Positions 1-4,698 of a stretch of DNA of 5,524 bases are shown here, in pieces. Numbering within the stretch: the stretch's first letter is position 1; each line of letters starts with the position of its first letter. The translations under genes and the position numbers were made by a program. Source of the stretch: Acidimicrobiia bacterium (GTDB taxonomy: Bacteria > Actinomycetota > Acidimicrobiia > Spongiisociales > JAENVV01); the NCBI GenBank assembly GCA_020352575.1, contig CP070681.1:781463-786986 (forward strand), read 5' to 3'. Under the pieces are notes generated by a model, which ran no database searches, was not told the origin of the DNA, and worked only from the letters and a program-made list of their open reading frames with translations.

Positions 1-30
1 TCCCGGCGCCATCCCTGGGGCCTGATTCCC

Positions 31-36
31 TACTCT
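31..36 (+). promoter_or_regulatory. Candidate -10 box (TACTCT) upstream of the oxidase-like gene
   Basis: TACTCT fits the actinobacterial TAnnnT -10 pattern. It would place transcription initiation near position 43, giving a leader of about 37 nt that begins in the stem-loop at 41-67. No convincing -35 is visible about 17 bases upstream, and only 30 bases of upstream sequence are in the window, so this is a weak call. Confidence 0.3.
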
Positions 37-40
37 CCTT

Positions 41-67
41 CTTGGCGGGTTGCGAGAACCCGCTGGG
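41..67 (+). promoter_or_regulatory. Stem-loop directly abutting the ribosome binding site
   Basis: GCGGGTT (45-51) and AACCCGC (57-63) form a perfect 7-bp inverted repeat around the 5-nt loop GCGAG. As RNA the stem extends through G-U wobbles 44-64, 43-65 and 42-66 to a C-G pair 41-67, for 11 bp in total. The AAGGAGG ribosome binding site starts at the next base, 68. It could be a leader structure affecting ribosome access or mRNA stability, or a DNA dyad bound by a regulator. The pairing is visible; the role is inference. Confidence 0.45.
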
Positions 68-74
68 AAGGAGG
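68..74 (+). promoter_or_regulatory. Strong Shine-Dalgarno deciding the start at 80
   Basis: AAGGAGG lies 5 nt before the ATG at 80. This fixes that ATG as the start in preference to the in-frame TTG at 50, which lies inside the stem-loop and has no ribosome binding site. Confidence 0.8.
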
Positions 75-79
75 GTGTC

Positions 80-1258
80 ATGCTTGGCACCGCATCGGCG
101 CCGGTACGCCTGTTGTACCGGTCGTCCCTCGTCATCTTCTTGGTGACGATCGTCATCGGGATCCTCAACGGACTCGACCTCTGGGAGCCACCGAGGGAGA
201 TCCTGCTCACCCATGTCCACGCCGGCACCCTCGGCTGGATCACATTGGCGATCATCGGGTTCGCCATATCCATGTTCGAGGGCGATCGGGGCGACGACCC
301 GGGGACCCTGCGACTCGCCCAAGCGGCGGTTGGGGCAACCGTGCTCTACATGGTGGCCTTCGCCACGGGGACCGGGATCTTCCGGCCGATCGCCGGGACG
401 CTGGAACTCCTGGCGATCGTGTGGGCACTCGCGTGGGTGATCGGCAGGTGGCGTTCGGCACCCCGGACGATCGCTGGGCTCTCGATGATGCTCGCAATGG
501 TGTCACTCACCATCGGAGCCGTCCTCGGCGTGTTGCTCGGCCTCTTCATCGCCAACGGGGAGCTCCCCGGGATGGATGCCGACACCGCGGGGAGCCTCGC
601 CGGGGCCCACCCGCCAGCCATGCTCGTCGGGTACCTCATCCTCGCCGTGATGGCGGTCACCGAGTGGCAGCTGGCCGATCGACCACAGGCGTCATCGGAG
701 TCACGCTCGGGCCTCGTCATGGCAGTCGGGCTGTTCCTCGCCGGTGTTGCGTTCAACCTCGCGTTCATCCTCGATGTCGACGCCCTCATCCAGGTGGCCA
801 CCCTCCTCGAGGTGGCCGGTGTCGTCATCTTCGTGGTGCGGATGTGGGGCAACGTGGCTCCGGCCGCGTGGAAGGACGCCTCCAAGGCGTACCCGCAGTT
901 GGCGACCGTGTGGCTCGCCGCCGGAGTCGGACTCCTCGTCTACCTGGTCCAGCTGTTCATCTCGGGTGCCATCGATCCCGAGGCCGGCGAAGGCACGAAC
1001 ATCATCATCGCGTTCGACCACACGATGTTCATGGGCGCCACGACCAATGCGCTCTTCGGGGCGGTGGGGGCCGGGGCGCTCGCCGCCGGTACCCGTCGCG
1101 GCGTGATGTATGGGGTCAACGTGGGCCTCGTCGTCTTCGTGGCGGGCCTGCTCGCCGATTCCACTGCGCTGAAGATGATCGGATCCCCGGTCATGGGCTT
1201 CGCCCTCTTGTGGGGCATCTACGCCCTCCTCACGGCCAAGGCTGACGCCGCCGCGTGA
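80..1258 (+). CDS. 12-TM heme-copper oxidase subunit I-like membrane protein
   Basis: 392 residues, almost entirely hydrophobic, with about 12 predicted membrane helices (roughly 14-31, 42-65, 80-100, 105-122, 133-157, 175-196, 209-231, 234-254, 272-296, 309-335, 341-361, 366-387). It has only four histidines: H45 and H47 (THVHAGTLGW) in helix 2, H177 (GAHPPAM) in helix 6 and H314 (FDHTMFMG) in helix 10. In heme-copper oxidases and NO reductases, helices 2, 6 and 10 carry heme and CuB ligands, so the placement supports a distant oxidase/NorB/NnrS-like relationship. The canonical HH pair of helix 7 and an HxxxY motif in helix 6 are absent, so a normal binuclear O2-reducing site is unlikely. 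The cytochrome c gene overlaps its stop codon, consistent with a redox role. The start at 80 is chosen for its strong ribosome binding site. The membrane protein call is firm; the family is moderately supported and the reaction unknown. Confidence 0.75.
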   Translation: MLGTASAPVRLLYRSSLVIFLVTIVIGILNGLDLWEPPREILLTHVHAGTLGWITLAIIGFAISMFEGDRGDDPGTLRLAQAAVGATVLYMVAFATGTGIFRPIAGTLELLAIVWALAWVIGRWRSAPRTIAGLSMMLAMVSLTIGAVLGVLLGLFIANGELPGMDADTAGSLAGAHPPAMLVGYLILAVMAVTEWQLADRPQASSESRSGLVMAVGLFLAGVAFNLAFILDVDALIQVATLLEVAGVVIFVVRMWGNVAPAAWKDASKAYPQLATVWLAAGVGLLVYLVQLFISGAIDPEAGEGTNIIIAFDHTMFMGATTNALFGAVGAGALAAGTRRGVMYGVNVGLVVFVAGLLADSTALKMIGSPVMGFALLWGIYALLTAKADAAA

Positions 1259-1653
1259 CGAGGGCCGTCGTCGGAGTGTTGGTGGCCCTGCTGGTGAGCG
1301 CATGCGCACCAGCAGGGCCCACCGACGACAACTACATCGCAGGCCGAACCATCTACCGCACCTGCGCCCAATGCCACGGCTCGTCGGGCGAGGGTGGCGT
1401 GGGACGCGCCCTCGGCACCGTCCGGGAGACATTCCCCGACTGCGACGACCACATCGAGTGGATCTCACTCGGCTCCGAGGGGTGGCAGCAGACGTACGGG
1501 TCCGCGTACGGAGCCACCAACCAGCCGATCGAGGGCGCCATGCCGGCGTTCGACAGCCTCAACCGCCTGGAACTCGCCCAGGTCGCCGTCTACGAGCGGG
1601 TGAGGTTCGGTGGCGGAGAGCTCGCGGACGAGCTCGCCACCTGCGGGTTCTGA
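1255..1653 (+). CDS. Membrane-anchored c-type cytochrome (lipoprotein)
   Basis: 132 residues. A short signal peptide with R3 and a hydrophobic core ends in a lipobox, LVSAC, so C17 is the probable lipidated cysteine and the mature protein would be tethered to the outer face of the cytoplasmic membrane. A class I cytochrome c domain follows: CAQCH at 37-41 binds heme covalently with H41 as an axial ligand, and M96 in GAMPAF is the likely second ligand, about 55 residues on as is usual. Two further cysteines, C63 (FPDCDDH) and C130 (third from the C-terminus), could form a disulfide. The GTG start overlaps the upstream stop as GTGA with no good Shine-Dalgarno of its own, pointing to translational coupling. 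It is probably the electron donor or acceptor of the oxidase-like partner. The domain is certain; the partnership is inferred from context. Confidence 0.9.
   Translation: MTRAVVGVLVALLVSACAPAGPTDDNYIAGRTIYRTCAQCHGSSGEGGVGRALGTVRETFPDCDDHIEWISLGSEGWQQTYGSAYGATNQPIEGAMPAFDSLNRLELAQVAVYERVRFGGGELADELATCGF
1284..1319. repeat. Perfect 13-bp inverted repeat inside the cytochrome signal-peptide codons
   Basis: GGCCCTGCTGGTG at 1284-1296 is the exact reverse complement of CACCAGCAGGGCC at 1307-1319, separated by 10 nt. That spacer contains the self-complementary CGCATGCG (1299-1306). The element spans codons 10-22, including the lipobox. As RNA it would form a very stable hairpin 30-65 nt into the coding sequence. 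Its function is unknown; it could be coding coincidence, translational control or a protein-binding dyad. Confidence 0.85.
1618..1635. repeat. 7-bp hairpin near the 3' end of the cytochrome gene
   Basis: GAGCTCG (1618-1624) and CGAGCTC (1629-1635) pair around the loop CGGA, ending 15 nt before the stop codon at 1651. No U-tract follows, so an intrinsic terminator is not well supported. It also reads as a direct repeat of GAGCTCGC (1618-1625 and 1630-1637) encoding the repetitive ELADELA peptide, which may be all it is. Confidence 0.3.
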
Positions 1654-1664
1654 GCCACATCGGT

Positions 1665-1670
1665 TAGCGT
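1665..1670 (+). promoter_or_regulatory. Candidate -10 box (TAGCGT) for the MarC/DMT pair
   Basis: TAGCGT ends 10 nt before the ATG at 1681, in a 27-bp gap that lacks any Shine-Dalgarno. Transcription would begin at or within a few bases of the start codon, giving a leaderless or nearly leaderless mRNA. The same hexamer occurs before the ATG at 3891. No -35 is evident. Confidence 0.45.
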
Positions 1671-1680
1671 CCCCGCGCCC

Positions 1681-2292
1681 ATGGACACGACCTTCGCCAT
1701 CAGCGCGTTCGTCACGCTGTTCGTGATCATCGATCCGATCGGCTTGGCACCGCTCTTCATCGCCCTCACCCATGGCGACGACGCCGCGCGCCGACGGTCG
1801 ATCGCACTCCGAGCGGCGTCCACCGGGTTCGGGATCCTCCTCTTGTTCGGCCTCGTGGGAGAGGCACTGCTCGAGGCGATCGGCATCAGCGTGGCCGCTT
1901 TCCGCATTGCTGGCGGCCTGCTGCTCTTCGCAACTGCCTTCGAGATGCTGTTCGAGATCCGGACGAAGCGTCGCCAGGGGCAGGCCGAGGAACGGCCCGA
2001 CCCGTCGATCTTCCCCCTCGCCACGCCACTCCTCGCCGGTCCCGGGTCGATCACCTCGGTGATCCTCCTCACCGGGACCGACGGCCTCAACACCGGCGAA
2101 GTGGCTGGGGTCTTCGGGATCATGGCGCTCATCGTCGGCCTCGTGCTCGTGTCGTTCCTGTCAGCCACCACGATCGAGCGGGTCATGACCAAGACCGGCA
2201 TCCAGGTCTTCACACGTGTGCTCGGCATGCTCCTCGCCGCCCTGTCGGTGCAGTTCGTCATCGACGGAGTGCGGGCGGCGTTCCTGTCGTGA
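1681..2292 (+). CDS. MarC-family integral membrane protein
   Basis: 203 residues, normal length for the MarC (UPF0056/NAAT) family, with about six membrane helices in two related halves. Family hallmarks are visible: DPIGLAPLF at 18-26 in helix 1, FRIAGGLLLF at 74-83, PLATPLLAGPGSI at 112-124 opening the second half, and a C-terminal LGMLLAALSVQFVIDGV helix. A charged cytoplasmic loop (about 94-108) separates the halves. Members were named after the E. coli mar locus, but a direct antibiotic-resistance role has not held up; one archaeal relative was described as a neutral amino acid transporter, so the substrate here is unknown. The ATG at 1681 has no ribosome binding site but sits just after a TAGCGT box, suggesting leaderless translation. 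It overlaps the next gene by GTGA, so the two are probably coupled. Confidence 0.9.
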   Translation: MDTTFAISAFVTLFVIIDPIGLAPLFIALTHGDDAARRRSIALRAASTGFGILLLFGLVGEALLEAIGISVAAFRIAGGLLLFATAFEMLFEIRTKRRQGQAEERPDPSIFPLATPLLAGPGSITSVILLTGTDGLNTGEVAGVFGIMALIVGLVLVSFLSATTIERVMTKTGIQVFTRVLGMLLAALSVQFVIDGVRAAFLS

Positions 2293-3194
2293 GCAACCGC
2301 TACCTCTCCACCTCGGACGGCACACATGACGGCCATTTCGGGCCCACCGAGTGGGCGATGCTTGCGTTCAACTCCGTGGTCTGGGGATCGTCGTTCCTCC
2401 TCATCGCGATCAGCATCGAGGCCCTCACCCCCGGGATGGTGGCCTGGGCGCGGCTCATCCTCAGCGGTGGCTTCCTCGCCCTCATGCCTGCCGCCCGGAG
2501 GAAGATCGAGCGCGAGGATTGGCGCCCCTTGGCCGTGATCGCAGTCGTTGGCAACGCAGGTCCAGCGCTCTTCTTTGCGTTTGCAGAACAGACCGTGCCC
2601 AGCTCGATCGCCGGCATGCTCACCTCGGCGGTTCCCATCCTCACCGCGGTGATCGCATTCGCCCTCGGTATCCGATCCATGGGCGCCCGCCACGTCGTCG
2701 GGCTCGTTGGCGGGTTTCTCGGCGTCACCTTGATCGGCATCCCCTCGCTCACAGGTGAGCGCCCAGCCGTGCTGGGGGTCGTGCTGATCCTCCTGGCGGT
2801 GACCGGGTATGCCGTCGTCAACAACCTCGTGGTCCCACTCGCGCAGAAATACGGAGGCCTCCCCATCACGATGTGGGCCGCGTCCGCGGGTGCCCTGCTC
2901 CTCACACCGTTCGGCGTTTGGGACGTCCGGGCAAACGAGTGGGAGTTGCGGTCCGTGCTCGCCCTCGTGGCACTCGGCGTGCTCTCCACGGGCGTTGCCC
3001 GCGTCGTGCAGGCGAACCTCGCCGGCCGGGTCGGGGGGCCGAGGGCGTCCGTGATCGGCTACCTGCTCCCCACCGTGGCCCTCATCGTCGGCGTGGCGTT
3101 CAACGACGAAACGGTGGGCAGCCTCGAGATCGGGGGGCTCGCCCTCGTACTCCTCAGCGCCTACCTCGTGAGTCGGGCGACCCGTACGACCTAA
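2289..3194 (+). CDS. EamA/DMT-superfamily transporter
   Basis: 301 residues, the usual size for a 10-helix drug/metabolite transporter made of two EamA repeats: about residues 24-150 and 163-295. Signatures of the first half include NSVVWGSSFLLIAI near helix 1, WARLILSGGFLAL near helix 2, and AEQTVPSSIAGMLTSAVPIL at 99-118. The second half has TGYAVVNNLVVPLA and a C-terminal sequence with GYLLPTVALIVGVAFNDETV, both typical. Members export or import small metabolites such as amino acids or nucleotide-related compounds; sequence alone does not give the substrate here. The GTG start overlaps the MarC stop as GTGA. A hydrophilic stretch of about 20 residues precedes helix 1, and an alternative ATG at 2358 (M24) would remove it, but the coupling arrangement favours 2289. 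The 3' end overlaps the convergent methyltransferase gene by 4 bp. Confidence 0.92.
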   Translation: MSNRYLSTSDGTHDGHFGPTEWAMLAFNSVVWGSSFLLIAISIEALTPGMVAWARLILSGGFLALMPAARRKIEREDWRPLAVIAVVGNAGPALFFAFAEQTVPSSIAGMLTSAVPILTAVIAFALGIRSMGARHVVGLVGGFLGVTLIGIPSLTGERPAVLGVVLILLAVTGYAVVNNLVVPLAQKYGGLPITMWAASAGALLLTPFGVWDVRANEWELRSVLALVALGVLSTGVARVVQANLAGRVGGPRASVIGYLLPTVALIVGVAFNDETVGSLEIGGLALVLLSAYLVSRATRTT

Positions 3195-3838
3195 CGCCGG
3201 ACGGCGATGGCAAGCCCGTCGTGGTGCTTCGTCCCCACGGTCTGGAGGATCGTGGCGTCGAGGCGCTCGTCTGAGGCGAGCAGCCTGTTGAAGAGGTCCA
3301 TGGCAACGTCATCGTCACGGACCGGGTCGACCACGCGACCACGTCGGATCACGTTGTCACCGAGGATGAGCCCTCCCGGACGGGTCAGCCGGATCGACTC
3401 CTCCAGGTAGACCGGGTAGTTGCCCTTGTCTGCATCGATGAAGACGAGGTCGAAGGGACCCTCCAGTTCGGGGAGCGTCTCGGCGGCGGGGCCGACGATG
3501 ATCCGCACCTTGTCGTCCAGCCCGGCACGGGCGAGGTTGGCACGGGCCACCGAGGCGTGCACCGGTGAGTACTCCAGGCCGACGAGTTCCCCATCGTCGG
3601 GCAGCACCCTGGCCAGCCAGGTCGTCGAGTAGCCGGCCAACACACCGATCTCGAGGATGCGACGAGCGCCGACCAGACGGGCCAGCACCTGCAGCGTCCG
3701 GCCGTAGATGGGCGACACCTGGATCTCCGGCATGCCGGCCTCCGCGGTGGACGCGAGGGTGGCGGCGAGGACGGGGTCGTCGGGGATGAACAGGGACTCG
3801 AGGTAGCCGTCGACGGACGAGAACTCGGATTCGCTCAT
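3191..3838 (-). CDS. SAM-dependent class I O-methyltransferase (COMT/CCoAOMT-like)
   Basis: 215 residues, matching the short bacterial O-methyltransferase family 3 (catechol and caffeoyl-CoA OMT type). The Rossmann SAM site is clear: ILEIGVLAGYST at 61-72 (motif I), with acidic E89 (GLEYS) at the end of beta-2 for the ribose. FIDADKGNY at 133-141 supplies metal ligand D135 and probable catalytic K138, and GDNV at 160-163 supplies the further metal ligands D161 and N162. The divalent metal-dependent site therefore looks intact. It should act in the cytosol on a vicinal-diol aromatic or similar hydroxylated substrate, not identifiable from sequence. The start at 3838 fits the family N-terminus and lies 10 nt after a TAGGTT box with no Shine-Dalgarno. 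The open frame continues far upstream to 4525, but that part lies antisense to the next gene and is not methyltransferase-like. Confidence 0.93.
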   Translation of the reverse strand: MSESEFSSVDGYLESLFIPDDPVLAATLASTAEAGMPEIQVSPIYGRTLQVLARLVGARRILEIGVLAGYSTTWLARVLPDDGELVGLEYSPVHASVARANLARAGLDDKVRIIVGPAAETLPELEGPFDLVFIDADKGNYPVYLEESIRLTRPGGLILGDNVIRRGRVVDPVRDDDVAMDLFNRLLASDERLDATILQTVGTKHHDGLAIAVRR

Positions 3839-3848
3839 GACGCCGCCA

Positions 3849-3854
3849 AACCTA
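3849..3854 (-). promoter_or_regulatory. Candidate -10 box (TAGGTT) for the O-methyltransferase
   Basis: Reading the minus strand, TAGGTT lies 10 nt before the ATG at 3838 and no ribosome binding site is present. The spacing matches that before the MarC gene, so initiation at or a few bases before the start codon is likely. No -35 is clear. Confidence 0.45.
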
Positions 3855-3861
3855 CAGACGG

Positions 3862-3877
3862 CGCCCCACGGGGGGCG
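3862..3877. promoter_or_regulatory. Dyad in the divergent promoter region
   Basis: CGCCCC (3862-3867) and GGGGCG (3872-3877) form a perfect 6-bp inverted repeat with a 4-nt centre, between two outward-facing -10 boxes (3849-3854 minus and 3878-3883 plus). A protein bound here could control both genes. The symmetry is GC-only and short, so chance is a real alternative. Confidence 0.3.
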
Positions 3878-3883
3878 TAGCGT
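3878..3883 (+). promoter_or_regulatory. Candidate leaderless -10 box (TAGCGT) deciding the start at 3891
   Basis: TAGCGT is followed by exactly 7 nt and then the ATG at 3891, the spacing expected if transcription starts on the A of the start codon. No Shine-Dalgarno is present. This favours 3891 over the in-frame ATG at 3837, which lies upstream of the box and overlaps the opposite gene's start codon. Confidence 0.55.
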
Positions 3884-3890
3884 TCTCGGT

Positions 3891-4688
3891 ATGGGCACGC
3901 AGAAGCAACGCGACGCCTTCATCACCGCAGCCCGCAAGCTCGGCCTCCACTTCCCCAAAGGGGAGCCGTCGAACCTCTTCGACAGCATGAAGATGGAGGG
4001 CACGGTCGGCGGGTACCACATCAGGGTGACGACCGTCTCGAGCCAGAACAACAACCGCACCCTCCTCGACGTCGCCGCCCCCGGCCTCCCCGAAGGGCTC
4101 AGGGTCAAACGGCGCACGTTCACGCGAGGCGCCGCGTGGGCTCGAGGAGGGGTGAAGGTCGGCGATCCCCGATGGGACTCGACGATGTACGTGAACGGTC
4201 GCGACAAGACACGTACCGCTGCGTGGCTCACCTCTTCGCGACGAGAGGTGCTCCTTTCCTCATTCGACCGGGAGTGGGGACCGAGCGTGATGCTCATGAA
4301 GACCAACCCTCCGACCCTGTCGAAGCAGCGGGCACGAGTGACGATTCCCACGATCCCCTCGAACCACACCGACATCGTCGTGCCCATCCGGAGGATGGTC
4401 GAGCTGCTCGACGACCTCGAGCTCGCCGCCCCAATCGGCCCGATGACGACACGGGGGGCCCGCACCCCATTGGCGGCGCCGCCGACGGCGACGCTCGCCG
4501 GAGAGATGGCCGACCCCTTCATCACCTCCTCCGGCCCGTCCGGATGGACCGTCTTCGGCTGGGCGATGGTCGCGGCGATCGCCCTCCTGTGGATCCTCGG
4601 CTACGACGGCCCGGACGACGTCACCTGGCTGGCGATCACATCGGCGGTCGCCGCGCTGGGACTCCTCGTGGCGGTCACCCGCCGCTGA
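3891..4688 (+). CDS. Unrecognised protein: soluble N-domain plus two C-terminal TM helices
   Basis: 265 residues, not recognised as a named family. Residues 1 to about 180 form a soluble, mixed alpha/beta-looking domain that opens with a basic amphipathic helix (KQRDAFITAARKLGLHF). The stretch VKVGDPRWDSTMYVNGRDKT (88-107), followed by LTSSRREVLLSSF, resembles a pattern in several uncharacterised bacterial membrane-associated proteins (a GDxxFDxxFxVxG-like strand pair and a following helix, as in DUF3137-like proteins); this likeness is from memory and unproven. A low-complexity Ala/Pro/Thr linker (about 180-215) leads to two helices at about 219-237 and 246-262, ending in a short basic tail (TRR). 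It has no signal peptide, so it is probably a tail-anchored or hairpin-anchored protein with a cytosolic domain. The start at 3891 is taken from the leaderless promoter. Its stop abuts that of the opposing gene. Confidence 0.8.
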   Translation: MGTQKQRDAFITAARKLGLHFPKGEPSNLFDSMKMEGTVGGYHIRVTTVSSQNNNRTLLDVAAPGLPEGLRVKRRTFTRGAAWARGGVKVGDPRWDSTMYVNGRDKTRTAAWLTSSRREVLLSSFDREWGPSVMLMKTNPPTLSKQRARVTIPTIPSNHTDIVVPIRRMVELLDDLELAAPIGPMTTRGARTPLAAPPTATLAGEMADPFITSSGPSGWTVFGWAMVAAIALLWILGYDGPDDVTWLAITSAVAALGLLVAVTRR

Positions 4689-4698
4689 TCAGCGGGTG
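4676..4698. terminator. Palindrome/hairpin at back-to-back stop codons
   Basis: CACCCGC (4676-4682) and GCGGGTG (4692-4698) form a perfect 7-bp stem around a 9-nt loop. The overlapping 14-bp palindrome at 4682-4695 is centred on TGATCA, which holds the stop codons of both converging genes. A third copy of the element, CACCCG at 4701-4706, could pair with CGGGTG instead. A hairpin here could act in both directions, but neither strand has a U-tract, so intrinsic termination is uncertain. Confidence 0.4.

Noticed and set aside
50..79. TTG at 50 as an upstream start for the oxidase-like gene
   Set aside because: It lies within the leader stem-loop and has no ribosome binding site, adds ten hydrophilic residues, and the ATG at 80 has AAGGAGG at ideal spacing.
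701..1468. Minus-strand open frame rich in Arg and Gly over the oxidase/cytochrome junction
   Set aside because: It is antisense to two supported genes, has biased composition and no recognisable domain.
1590..2693. Long minus-strand open frame across the MarC and DMT genes
   Set aside because: It reads as low-complexity, charged sequence typical of the antisense of GC-rich genes, while the plus strand holds two well-recognised families.
3837..3890. ATG at 3837 as the start of the plus-strand unknown gene
   Set aside because: It shares the CATG with the methyltransferase start codon, has no ribosome binding site, lies upstream of the TAGCGT box, and its 18 extra residues look like translated intergenic DNA.
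3839..4525. Minus-strand open frame extending the methyltransferase upstream by 229 codons
   Set aside because: The translation is Arg/Ser/Pro-rich without domain character and lies antisense to the 3891-4688 gene. Methyltransferase homology begins at about 3838.
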